Shown piece after piece: positions 51,927 to 60,883 of a stretch of DNA of 64,000 nucleotides. Every line of letters starts with the position of its first letter. The stretch's first letter is position 1. Where the stretch lies: the NCBI GenBank assembly GCA_963732365.1, contig CAVSZC010000005.1, forward strand, positions 496,001 through 560,000, read 5' to 3'. Source of the DNA: SR-FBR-E99 sp963732365. GTDB lineage: Bacteria; Bacteroidota; Bacteroidia; Bacteroidales; VadinHA17. The notes below the pieces were generated by a model. It ran no database searches, was not told the DNA's origin, and saw only the letters and a list, made by a program, of their open reading frames with translations. The position numbers were made by a program, and so were the translations under genes.

Positions 51927-54671
51927 GTGCGGAAGAGAAACGGGATAGTTCTGGTGGGGATGCTTGCTGTTGCGCTGGTTGTGGCAGGCTATTTTATGCG
52001 GAAGGAGAAACAGATTGTGGTTGTCGATCCATGGACCGCTGTTCCGTCTGACGCCTTTCTTATAATCGAAACGTCTGATTTCCCTGAACTTCTGACCAGG
52101 GCCACTGACCGTAACGGGATTATTTCCATACTCTCTGACATGAAATGGGCAGCAGCAGTCACTGATGCTGCAGCGGCTGTTGACAGCATCACCGGAGGAC
52201 GTGATGTGAGGGAGCTGATCAGCAACCGCAAGGTGCTTTTGTCATTCCATATTATTGGGCAGGGTCCTGCTACCGCGATGGCAGTGATGAATACCGGGCC
52301 TTCTTTCTCATCCCGGCATCTGATAAAGCTTTGCGGGCAGTCGGGAGGATCGGTGTCAGCCACAAGAGAGCTTGGGGGAGCAAGGACATTTGAGGTTGCC
52401 TACGGTAAGGGCAGCACAAAGTCTCTTGTTTATATGGCTATGACCTCAGGTATTATTATTGTTTCCACATCCGGGACACTTGTTGAGAATGCCCTCAATA
52501 ACAAGGATGCAGGATCGGATATACGTCATCAGCAAGGCTTTACTCCTGTTGTGGCCGCCTCAGGAAAGGAGTCTGACAATCTCTTTATCCTGTTCCGGAA
52601 TCTTCCCAGGGTCTTGCAGTCATTTGTCTCTCAGGATGACATCAGCATGATCTCCTCGGCGGCCATTGCAGCAGGAGGTGACCTGACAACCAGGGAAGAC
52701 GGACTGTTTCTTAGCGGGTTTGTCTCTACGGCAGGGGCAGGAGTGGGAGCTGACAGGCTGAGAGACGCCGTCCCGGCAGAATCAGGTGTTCATGAATTAC
52801 TTCCGCAGGGAACACTTAGATACACTACTGTGATGAGACGCGCCTCAATATCAGGCACAACAACCGGCGACCCCTCGGCTATCAATGCTACAGACCTGGC
52901 ATTATCGCTTAGTCCGTTCACCGGCACTGAGGTGACAACGGCAGTGTTGCCTCTGACGGAAGGTACAGGCAGGGTCATGTTATTCAGGATGACTGACCGT
53001 CAGTCGGCAGAGACTGTCCTGAGAGAAAGGCTGACTGACAAATACCGCACCATGGGGATGAGAGAAAGTCATTTCCTGGCCAGGGTAAAGAATGATAACG
53101 GTGAAGAAACGTTCATTTACAAAATGCCGTTCACCGGTGTGGCATCCATCCTGTCGGGTGAATCATCCGCCTCAGGAACAGATGAATGGGTTTTGTTTTC
53201 CAGGTCGTATATGGTTTTTGCCCCGTCTCCTGATCTGCTGGCATTGATCAAAAGAGAATCAGACAGCGATAACACCCTTATAAATGACCCCAGATTCAGG
53301 GAGATGGAGAAGACCCTTCCGACAAGAAGTTCATTTGTGTTTTACGCTTCAGGCAGGGCCCTCAGATCAGTGATAGGAGAGATTGTTACACCGGCAGCAT
53401 CAGCATCAATAACCGATAAGGCAATAGCCTCGATTGATGGTATAGGGCTCAGCCTGACGCCAAGCAATGACATGATATATACCAGTCTTTCAGTAAGGTA
53501 CCATGACTCGTCGCTGGTCCAGGCACCATCAGACGGCACAACGGTTACTGAAAAGAGAGACCTCTCCGGCACAGGCGCTGATGCAGGACTGAATCTCATC
53601 TGGAAAGTTAAGCTTGATGCAGGTCTTGCTGCCAGACCCTTCCTGTTTCTTAATCATAATACCGGCGCGACGGAAATATTTGTCCAGGATCAGAAGAACA
53701 ACATTTATCTGGTAAGTGCAACAGGCAAGATCCTGTGGAAGGCGTTGATCAGGGAAAAGATTGTCGGAGATGTCTTTATGATCGATTATTACCGTAACGG
53801 CAAGAATCAGCTCCTTTTCAGCGGCAAGAACTACCTTCACCTCATTGACCGCAACGGCAACTATGTTGACAAATTTCCTGTAAAACTGAGATCGCCTGCT
53901 TCAAATACGCTGGCTCTGTTTGATTATGAGAACAATAAGGATTACAGGCTGTGCATTGCAGGTGAAGACAGGAAGATCTACGTATATGACCGGTCGGGGG
54001 CGCCGGTCAGGGGGTGGAATCTCTTCACAACGCGCGGAAAGGTGACCGAACCCGTAACATTCTTCAGGGTCAGGGGCAAGGACTATCTCTTTGCCTCCGA
54101 TGACCAGTCAGTATATCTTCTTGACCGGATGGGGAATATAAGGGTGACTCCCCAGAGCCCTCTTAAAAAGGCATCCGGTTCTGCGGTCAGGCTGGTCACC
54201 GGAGACAATCAGACACTGGTGTTTACGGAGCCTGAAGGGACAATCATAAATCTGTCTCTTGACGGTGCCGTGAGGAGACAAACGATAAGCTCATTTTCAG
54301 CTGATCACAGGTTTGACTGCAATGATATTAACGGAGACAGACTTCAGGAATATCTGTTTCTTGACAGGAATATACTGCGTGTATACGGCAGTGACGGAGC
54401 CGAGATATATACTAAATCATTTGATACAGAATTACTTAACGGGCCGGTGATTTTCAGTTTCAGCTCCTCGGACAGGAAGACAGGTGTTTATGAGGTAAAC
54501 AAAAAACTGCTTCATGTTACCGGGAGGAACGGCGCTCCCGTTCCGGGTTTTCCATTGCCCTCCGGTCCATTCTTCACTGCGGGAAGGTATGCAAACAAGA
54601 GTTCATGGAACCTGTTTGCTGACCAGAACGACAGTTATCTGTATAATTATGAGTTATCTGCCGGCAAATAG
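51927..54671 (+). CDS. DUF3352-like protein with C-terminal beta-propeller
   Basis: 914 residues from a GTG. One N-terminal membrane segment (IVLVGMLAVALVVAGYFM) is followed by a large DUF3352-like region (VDPWTAVPSDAFLIIETSDF ... ~30-550). A propeller-like region of short WD/PQQ-type blades follows (~560-900; IYLVSATGKILWKALI, KIYVYDRSGAPVRGW, VYLLDRMGNIRV, LRVYGSDGAEIYT). It is anchored in the inner membrane with the body in the periplasm. This is a conserved Bacteroidales architecture with no known role. It converges on the MlaF-like gene. Confidence 0.65.
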   Translation: MRKRNGIVLVGMLAVALVVAGYFMRKEKQIVVVDPWTAVPSDAFLIIETSDFPELLTRATDRNGIISILSDMKWAAAVTDAAAAVDSITGGRDVRELISNRKVLLSFHIIGQGPATAMAVMNTGPSFSSRHLIKLCGQSGGSVSATRELGGARTFEVAYGKGSTKSLVYMAMTSGIIIVSTSGTLVENALNNKDAGSDIRHQQGFTPVVAASGKESDNLFILFRNLPRVLQSFVSQDDISMISSAAIAAGGDLTTREDGLFLSGFVSTAGAGVGADRLRDAVPAESGVHELLPQGTLRYTTVMRRASISGTTTGDPSAINATDLALSLSPFTGTEVTTAVLPLTEGTGRVMLFRMTDRQSAETVLRERLTDKYRTMGMRESHFLARVKNDNGEETFIYKMPFTGVASILSGESSASGTDEWVLFSRSYMVFAPSPDLLALIKRESDSDNTLINDPRFREMEKTLPTRSSFVFYASGRALRSVIGEIVTPAASASITDKAIASIDGIGLSLTPSNDMIYTSLSVRYHDSSLVQAPSDGTTVTEKRDLSGTGADAGLNLIWKVKLDAGLAARPFLFLNHNTGATEIFVQDQKNNIYLVSATGKILWKALIREKIVGDVFMIDYYRNGKNQLLFSGKNYLHLIDRNGNYVDKFPVKLRSPASNTLALFDYENNKDYRLCIAGEDRKIYVYDRSGAPVRGWNLFTTRGKVTEPVTFFRVRGKDYLFASDDQSVYLLDRMGNIRVTPQSPLKKASGSAVRLVTGDNQTLVFTEPEGTIINLSLDGAVRRQTISSFSADHRFDCNDINGDRLQEYLFLDRNILRVYGSDGAEIYTKSFDTELLNGPVIFSFSSSDRKTGVYEVNKKLLHVTGRNGAPVPGFPLPSGPFFTAGRYANKSSWNLFADQNDSYLYNYELSAGK

Positions 54672-54696
54672 AAGGGGGTGGCGCAGTTTATGATGA

Positions 54697-55458
54697 TCAC
54701 TCCTCCAGAGAAGAGGCTTTGAGCTGTTTAGCCAGGGAGTTTGCAAAGACAAAGTCATTCAATATCTTACAGTCAGACTTCAGTATCTCAGTTTTACAGC
54801 CTTCCCAGCACTTTTCTCCCTCCTCGATAAAAATGATTTTCTCTCCGTTCTCCATGACCGAGTTCATATCATGTGTATTGACGATGGTGGTCATGTTCAG
54901 TTCAACGGTGATCTCCTTGATAAGTTCGTCTATCACAATGGAGGTCTTCGGATCGAGTCCTGAATTGGGCTCGTCACAGAAGAGATAGCGGGGTTTAAGG
55001 GCTATGGCTCTGGCAATGGCAACACGCTTTTTCATCCCTCCTGACAGCTCTGCAGGGAAGAGGCTGTTGGAGTTGATGATATCCACCCGCTGAAGGCAGA
55101 AGTTTACTCTCTCAAGCTTCTCTTCTTCAGACATCCTCGTGAACATATCGAGAGGGAACCTGACATTCTCTTCAACTGTCATCGAGTCAAAGAGTGCGCT
55201 TCCCTGGAAGAGCATCCCCATCTCTTTTCTGATCTCCTTTTTACCGGTAAAGTCAAGCTTAGAGAAAAGTATATCGCCATACCAGATGTTTCCCTCGTCA
55301 ATTTCAAGAAGGCCGACGATGCATTTAAGAAATACAGTTTTTCCCGAGCCGCTTTTGCCAATTATCAGGTTAGTTTTACCGGGCTCAAAGATGGCTGATA
55401 TGTTTTTCAGGACCTCGCGGCCGCCAAACGACTTTGTAATGTTTTCGGCCCTGATCAT
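54697..55458 (-). CDS. MlaF-type phospholipid ABC transporter ATPase
   Basis: 253 residues. Walker A is GKSGSGKTVFLK, the signature LSGGMKKRVAIARA (GM instead of GQ, typical of MlaF), Walker B YLFCDEPNSGLDP, and the H-loop VNTHD. It pairs with the MlaE-type permease upstream (4-base overlap) and would drive lipid movement between inner and outer membrane. No MlaD-type substrate-binding protein follows in this window. Confidence 0.9.
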   Translation of the reverse strand: MIRAENITKSFGGREVLKNISAIFEPGKTNLIIGKSGSGKTVFLKCIVGLLEIDEGNIWYGDILFSKLDFTGKKEIRKEMGMLFQGSALFDSMTVEENVRFPLDMFTRMSEEEKLERVNFCLQRVDIINSNSLFPAELSGGMKKRVAIARAIALKPRYLFCDEPNSGLDPKTSIVIDELIKEITVELNMTTIVNTHDMNSVMENGEKIIFIEEGEKCWEGCKTEILKSDCKILNDFVFANSLAKQLKASSLEE

Positions 55459-56243
55459 GACAGCAGCAACTGGGTTAATATGACATTGAAAAGAAGGATT
55501 GTGATGCTGCTGTAGACAACAGCTTTAGTGCTTGCACGTCCTACCTCCAGCGAGCCGCCCTCGACGTAGTAACCCTGGAAAGCAGATACCGTTGTAATTA
55601 TGAAGGCGAAGAAAAGGGTCTTGATCAGGGAGTATGTTATATAATAAGGTATAAACGCGTACTGAATGCCGTAAATAAAGTCCTGTGTCGTTATTACCCC
55701 TGCCGATGTGCCTGCTATCCAGCCTCCCATGATGCCGACCACGATGCTTATCAGGGTCAGGAAGGGGTTAAACACCAGGGTAGCAACAACTTTTGGCAGG
55801 ATAAGGTATGAGGCTGAATTCACCCCCATAAGCTCAAGCGCGTCTATCTGTTCGGTCACCCTCATTGTTCCTATCTCTGATGCTATGTTTGACCCTACCT
55901 TGCCGGCAAGTATCAGGGCAACTATCGTGGAGGAGAACTCGAGAATGATCGAGTCCCTGCATCCCAGTCCTATAAGGTAGGTGGGGTAGATAGGATTTTC
56001 AGTGTTGTAAGCTGTCTGAAGGGTGATAACTGCACCCATGAAGAAGGAGATAATAATGGTGATGCCTATTGACCTCAATCCAAGGCTGATAAGCTCTTTC
56101 ATCGTCTGCCGGTAGTAGATTGAATGTTTCTCAGGCCTGGCAAATACCTTACCGAGCAGCAGCCAGTAGGACCCAAAACCGGAAAGAAATCTGAACATAA
56201 GGTCAATTGTTTCGTCAAATTTAGCAATTATTCCCGGCAACAT
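55455..56243 (-). CDS. MlaE-type phospholipid ABC transporter permease
   Basis: About 262 residues, MlaE/YrbE family. Five to six membrane segments, with the family signatures FFMGAVITLQTAYN, ALILAGKVGSNIASEIGTMRVTEQIDALELMGVN (~125-160) and FQGYYVEGGSLEVGRASTKAVV. I take the ATG at 56243; a TTG at 56249 is in frame. First gene of a two-gene operon with the MlaF-like ATPase. Confidence 0.9.
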   Translation of the reverse strand: MLPGIIAKFDETIDLMFRFLSGFGSYWLLLGKVFARPEKHSIYYRQTMKELISLGLRSIGITIIISFFMGAVITLQTAYNTENPIYPTYLIGLGCRDSIILEFSSTIVALILAGKVGSNIASEIGTMRVTEQIDALELMGVNSASYLILPKVVATLVFNPFLTLISIVVGIMGGWIAGTSAGVITTQDFIYGIQYAFIPYYITYSLIKTLFFAFIITTVSAFQGYYVEGGSLEVGRASTKAVVYSSITILLFNVILTQLLLS

Positions 56244-56275
56244 AACCAATGGTGGTTTTACTTGAAGGGAATATC

Positions 56276-56283
56276 TATATTTG
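56276..56283 (+). promoter_or_regulatory. -7 box of manC
   Basis: TATATTTG, 26 bases before the ATG at 56310. No TTTG at the right spacing. Confidence 0.45.
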
Positions 56284-56309
56284 TATTAAGCACCGCAATC
56301 TAAACTATT

Positions 56310-57395
56310 ATGAACAACAAATATGTTCTGATCATGGCCGGGGGTGTAGGGAGCAGGTTCTGGCCACTGAGCAGGAAAGAGAAGCCGAAACAGTTTCTTG
56401 ATATACTGGGAACAGGAGAAACACTTCTTCAGATGACCTTTCGCCGGTTTAAAGGGATATGTCCGGAGGATCATATCTATGTTGTCACCAGCGAGGACAG
56501 CAGTGATATTGTCGTTTCGCAGCTTGGGATCGACCGCAGCAGGGTACTTGCTGAGCCTCTCAGAAGAAACACCGCGCCGTGCATTGCTTTTGGTATTTTC
56601 CGCATAATGCAGCAGGATAAAGACGCTGTTATTGCTGTGGCCCCTTCAGACCACCTGATAACAAAGGAGAATGAATTCAGGAATGTGATGAAGGAAGCAT
56701 ATCGGTTTGCATCGGAAAATGAAGCACTGCTTACTCTCGGGATAAAGCCTGACCGACCGGAGACAGGGTACGGTTACATACAGGCAAACAAGAAACTGCC
56801 GTTTAAGGGTTACGATAACCTGCATAAAGTCAAGGCGTTCACCGAGAAACCGGAGCTTGCCATGGCACGGGTCTTTCTTGAGAGCGGCGACTTCTTCTGG
56901 AACAGCGGCATGTTTATCTGGAAGGGGAGCACCATACTGTCTGCCTTTGACAGGCATCTGCCGGATGTATATCATATATTCAACGAGGGGAGGGAGCTCT
57001 TTAATACTGAACATGAGAGTGATTTCATCAAGAAGTCATATTCACAGTGCAGCAGTATCTCTGTCGACTACGGCATAATGGAGAAGGCTGATAATGTATA
57101 TGTCATCTGCACCGACCTGGGCTGGTCCGATCTGGGCACCTGGAGCTCACTTTATCTTCACTCTGAGCACGACAGAAATGACAATGCAGTACTGCAGTCA
57201 CAGGTTTTCACATATAATTCAGAAGGGAACATAATAAGTCTTCCGAAAGATAAGATAGCAGTAATACAGGGGCTTGACGATTACATAATCATTGACAGCG
57301 GTGACGCTCTGCTGATTGTTTCAAAGGAACAGGAGCAGAACATAAAGCTATACCTTGATGACGTGGGGAAAGCGACAGGAGATAAGTACGTATAA
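56310..57395 (+). CDS. manC: Mannose-1-phosphate guanylyltransferase
   Basis: 361 residues. Joins mannose-1-phosphate and GTP to GDP-mannose for surface polysaccharides. The nucleotidyltransferase loop is MAGGVGSRFWPLSRKEKPKQ; ETGYGYIQA, KAFTEKP and FFWNSGMFIWK are the family signatures. It is the short form: the isomerase cupin domain of bifunctional ManC/AlgA is absent. It ends in a shared terminator with gldN. Confidence 0.92.
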   Translation: MNNKYVLIMAGGVGSRFWPLSRKEKPKQFLDILGTGETLLQMTFRRFKGICPEDHIYVVTSEDSSDIVVSQLGIDRSRVLAEPLRRNTAPCIAFGIFRIMQQDKDAVIAVAPSDHLITKENEFRNVMKEAYRFASENEALLTLGIKPDRPETGYGYIQANKKLPFKGYDNLHKVKAFTEKPELAMARVFLESGDFFWNSGMFIWKGSTILSAFDRHLPDVYHIFNEGRELFNTEHESDFIKKSYSQCSSISVDYGIMEKADNVYVICTDLGWSDLGTWSSLYLHSEHDRNDNAVLQSQVFTYNSEGNIISLPKDKIAVIQGLDDYIIIDSGDALLIVSKEQEQNIKLYLDDVGKATGDKYV

Positions 57396-57434
57396 AAAAA
57401 GAGGCCGTCTTAAAATGATGGCCTCTTTCTTTTT
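57395..57434. terminator. Bidirectional terminator between manC and gldN
   Basis: A 12-bp stem, AAAGAGGCC plus GTC pairing with GAT plus GGCCTCTTT (one G-T), encloses loop TTAAAAT. It is flanked by an A tract on the left and a T tract on the right, so it can end both converging transcripts. Confidence 0.85.
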
Positions 57435-57447
57435 GTTGTACTCCGTT

Positions 57448-58302
57448 CTAGTATTCCCAGAGATCCTGTTCGAAGTTGAATATTTCGTTTTTGATCCTCT
57501 CAGCCTCAAATATCTGTCCGGGGCCGATCTTATACTGGTTTATATATCTGTCATCATAGACATTGGATTCTGCCACGATATACCCGTCAAACTTGCGCTG
57601 CAGCAGAAGATCCTCGAATGAGATGCGCTGAGCGTCATTGTAAGTATTGAATGCTTCATGACTGGCAAGGGCCTGTCTTACATCTTCATATCTGATCCAG
57701 AAGAGGCGTCTCTTCATGAGCCTTGAGGTCATCTGGTCATAACCCATATAGATAGGGCAGATACCTATAATGCGGACATCGAGACGGGAATGCTTCTTGT
57801 CAAAAAACCATTCCTCCAGAAGCATTACCTGTTTTATATCTGCAGGATTCTCCTGGTTCGTAACGGTTGAGTCACGCTCATTGCCGTTGACATCTATTAT
57901 AGATACTGTCAGGGTGTCGCGGTTCATCTTCTGTGCGATGTCATTATATGTTGTAGGGACAGACATTTCATCGCCATCTGTGGCAGATACTCTGCCTGCC
58001 ATGATCTCGTTCAGAAGTATCCCTGAGAAGTTCATCCTGCCGTCTGACATCTCTGAGACAAAGCGGTTACCTGATGAGTCGTATTTAAGAGAAGGATAAT
58101 ATAGGTTGAGATTCATCTTTTCTCTGAGATCGATTATCCTGTAAAGTCTTTTTGACCAGACAACATCTGACTCTCCCAGGTAGGTATAATTTATCTTCTG
58201 ATTGAAGGGCATCTGTTTCTCATAGATGTCTCCAAACGACTGGGCCATTGAGGCTGTACAGATCAGGAGGCCCGTGAGGCCTGCCAGAATTCTCCTGTTC
58301 AT
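57448..58302 (-). CDS. gldN: T9SS ring protein PorN/GldN
   Basis: 284 residues with a signal peptide (MNRRILAGLTGLLICTASMAQ). The body matches the PorN/GldN family (YPSLKYDSSGNRFVSEMSDGR; VMLLEEWFFDKKHSRLDVRI). It forms the periplasmic ring with the lipoprotein PorK. Last gene of porP-K-L-M-N, 19 bases after gldM, followed by the terminator shared with manC. Confidence 0.93.
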   Translation of the reverse strand: MNRRILAGLTGLLICTASMAQSFGDIYEKQMPFNQKINYTYLGESDVVWSKRLYRIIDLREKMNLNLYYPSLKYDSSGNRFVSEMSDGRMNFSGILLNEIMAGRVSATDGDEMSVPTTYNDIAQKMNRDTLTVSIIDVNGNERDSTVTNQENPADIKQVMLLEEWFFDKKHSRLDVRIIGICPIYMGYDQMTSRLMKRRLFWIRYEDVRQALASHEAFNTYNDAQRISFEDLLLQRKFDGYIVAESNVYDDRYINQYKIGPGQIFEAERIKNEIFNFEQDLWEY

Positions 58303-58321
58303 GGTTTTATCTCTTCTTGTA

Positions 58322-59965
58322 TTAGTTTATCTTCAGGATTATTGGGTTAAGGTTCCTGGTTCTTCCGTCAGGTCCCACTGCAGTTATCTTCTCAATAATG
58401 AGTTTCTGTCCGGCACGCAAGCCTCCGATGAGACTCTTTTGCTTATCAGTCAGCCTGTTGCTGTTTGCTTCGGCGGTTATCTCAAAGCCTTTGTCATTGA
58501 CAGAGACAGTAAACCCGGTTATTGAATAAGTGAGGTCAAATTCAAAATTCTCAAGAGTGGCGGTGACTACCTGTTGTGCAGCCGCAACGCTTCTCAGCAC
58601 GTTTCCTTCCTTCATGTTTGCAAATCTTGCTTCGGGGTCGGGGATTCTTCTTACCCTGAACTCGACCGGGGGGAAGCTCTGAATCTTCCCGTTAATGTTT
58701 GCAGAGACAATGATCTGGGCATTCTCGCCGATGGTTCTGGGTTGTGCAACCCATTCACCGCGGTAATTCTTATACTTACCCTTTTTTATTTCACCGTTGG
58801 TCATTCTCACAGTGAGCTGATTGGAGCCCACGCCGGGAACGGATATATCCATTGGGTTATCTATTCCCTGGTAGAGGACGTTCATGGCAGTAGGAGACAC
58901 TACAACGTTCGGCATCCCTACAGAGTATTTTGAGCTGAATGGGTATGCAATCATACTGCCGTCGGGCGCCTTCATCCTGATCAGTCCTCCATATGACTTT
59001 TCGCCGATGGAACCCGGCCTGACTCTATAGATACCGATACCTGACTCATTAACAGGAAGCTTGTCATAATTACCTGTCATTTCGTAAGAGATGGTCCCGT
59101 CAGCATTTTCCTTGGTGGAGTAATTACCTATAAGTATCTCGGGGTCGCGTGTAGTATCTGTGGCAGCAACGAATATCTGGGCCTCGTATTCGTTCCCCTG
59201 CATGATATAGGTTAAGTTTGGAATAACAGTCGGGATGATCTTGTTGAATTTAAAAGAAGATGCGTCGATCTGTGTATAAAGATAGTTGAGGACATCGGTT
59301 TCAGCGTTTCTGACATCAACCTGCATCTTGGAAAGAATTGTCATAACAGCAACAAGCGGGAGTGTCTGGAATGTGCCGGTTACCCATGGTTCTGTTCCGG
59401 TACCCTCGAGGTTTTTCGGGTCATCGGTATCAAGGATCGCGAGTATTGACTGTTCCGCGGCGATGTCCTTGCCTTCAAGAGTCTCAACCAGGAAACTGCG
59501 GTAATCTTCAATAAGGGCTTTCAGGTCATTTGCCTTACCGGCCTGGTCGGCTCCTATAAGTATCTCAGTAGGCACGTTGGTATCATCAATTCTCTTAACT
59601 TCATGAATATTTATCTGATTATCAGGAAGCAGAGCTTCAGAATCTTCTCCTTCTGCCTTGGTGATGATTTCAACCTTCAGATCCTGGATGTAGTTGAAAA
59701 TCTCATCGGCTCGTGTCTTTACGTCATAGGCTTTAACCTTCCACTTGCCTGCTTTCTCAGGGTTTTCTGCGGCAGCGACGTCAAAAGCTGTGTAAGTGAT
59801 ATCATTCTTCTTGATGTAGTTTGCCGTTGTTTTAGTCAAACTTTCATCCACTCTTTTAAAAGCTTCGACGGCTTCCTTTGAAACGTTAAGAGCTAGCATG
59901 GCGGTCAGCACGAGGTACATCATGCCGATCATCTTTTGCCGCGGGGTCTCTTTTCCCTTAGCCAT
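58322..59965 (-). CDS. gldM: T9SS motor protein PorM/GldM
   Basis: 547 residues. A short cytoplasmic N-terminus (MAKGKETPRQKMIGMMYLVL) leads into one membrane helix (~12-32) and a long periplasmic part made of the stacked D1-D4 domains of GldM. With PorL it forms the proton-driven inner-membrane motor that powers secretion and gliding, and its periplasmic end contacts the PorKN ring. The length and the conserved TAMLALNVSKEAVEAF segment agree with the family. Confidence 0.95.
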   Translation of the reverse strand: MAKGKETPRQKMIGMMYLVLTAMLALNVSKEAVEAFKRVDESLTKTTANYIKKNDITYTAFDVAAAENPEKAGKWKVKAYDVKTRADEIFNYIQDLKVEIITKAEGEDSEALLPDNQINIHEVKRIDDTNVPTEILIGADQAGKANDLKALIEDYRSFLVETLEGKDIAAEQSILAILDTDDPKNLEGTGTEPWVTGTFQTLPLVAVMTILSKMQVDVRNAETDVLNYLYTQIDASSFKFNKIIPTVIPNLTYIMQGNEYEAQIFVAATDTTRDPEILIGNYSTKENADGTISYEMTGNYDKLPVNESGIGIYRVRPGSIGEKSYGGLIRMKAPDGSMIAYPFSSKYSVGMPNVVVSPTAMNVLYQGIDNPMDISVPGVGSNQLTVRMTNGEIKKGKYKNYRGEWVAQPRTIGENAQIIVSANINGKIQSFPPVEFRVRRIPDPEARFANMKEGNVLRSVAAAQQVVTATLENFEFDLTYSITGFTVSVNDKGFEITAEANSNRLTDKQKSLIGGLRAGQKLIIEKITAVGPDGRTRNLNPIILKIN

Positions 59966-60007
59966 TTGCGGATAGTTTAGGTGTTAGCAGATATAATGAC
60001 CTTAACA

Positions 60008-60856
60008 TTACTTTACATTCATGGCAGCAAGCATGTTGCCATATACATTATTAAGAGAGGCAAGATTCTCATTCAGTTTCGAGACCTGTTCGCGGTACTT
60101 CTTGGTGTCGTCGGCTGAGCCTGAAAGATCCTTCATCATGTTTTCTATTCCCTTGTAGATCACTTCAGAACTTTTGACATGGTCGTTCGCGCCGCGAAGC
60201 TGCAGTTCGTATGCAGCATTGAGGGCAGACAGAGACTTGTTGAGTACCTCGAGCTTTTCCTGGTATGATTTGCCTCCTGTCTCGATTGTTCTTGACGATT
60301 CGCCGATAGCCTGATAGACGGTGCTTGTATCACTCATTGACCTGGCGGTCTGTTTCACTGAGTCAGACAGGTTCATAAGTGATTCATTGGCCTTTCTGAT
60401 AGTGCCTGCATACTCATTTGTAGTAGCAGCCAGATCGCCCATGGCATTGAAATTATTTGTTGTCTCGGTCAGTTTCTTCAGTCCCTGGCTCAGTTTGTCA
60501 AACACATCAGGTGTAATACCGGCATTGGCAAGCATCTTGTCAAACTGTGATAATCCGGCGCCGCCGCCGCCACCGCCGCCGCCAACAGCTGCGAAGCCGA
60601 TCTCTTCACCCGAGTAGTTAGGGTCAAGCTGCGGATATACCAGCTTCCAGTCCGGCTCCTCCTTCAGTGGTTCAAATGCTGAGAAGAAAAAGATAACTGC
60701 TTCTGTGCAAAGACCAATAGCCAGGAAAAGACCTGCCATTGGATAGTGCTGGATTTTAAAGAGAGCTCCGATGATAACGACTGAAGCGCCCCATCCGTAG
60801 AGCTTAGCCATGAAGGCTTTCCACCTACTTGTGTGAACTAATTCCGAAAGGCCCAT
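60008..60856 (-). CDS. gldL: T9SS motor protein PorL/GldL
   Basis: 282 residues. Two N-terminal membrane helices (~20-38 and ~42-60) hold the conserved Glu in GLCTEAVIFFFSAFEP, which in GldL is part of the proton path. A cytoplasmic region follows, with a glycine tract (GGGGGGGGAG, ~92-101) and then a long helical/coiled-coil tail. It interacts with PorM, whose gene starts 42 bases on. Confidence 0.95.
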   Translation of the reverse strand: MGLSELVHTSRWKAFMAKLYGWGASVVIIGALFKIQHYPMAGLFLAIGLCTEAVIFFFSAFEPLKEEPDWKLVYPQLDPNYSGEEIGFAAVGGGGGGGGAGLSQFDKMLANAGITPDVFDKLSQGLKKLTETTNNFNAMGDLAATTNEYAGTIRKANESLMNLSDSVKQTARSMSDTSTVYQAIGESSRTIETGGKSYQEKLEVLNKSLSALNAAYELQLRGANDHVKSSEVIYKGIENMMKDLSGSADDTKKYREQVSKLNENLASLNNVYGNMLAAMNVK

Positions 60857-60883
60857 ATAATTGCAGTTTTAGGTTAAACAGTT

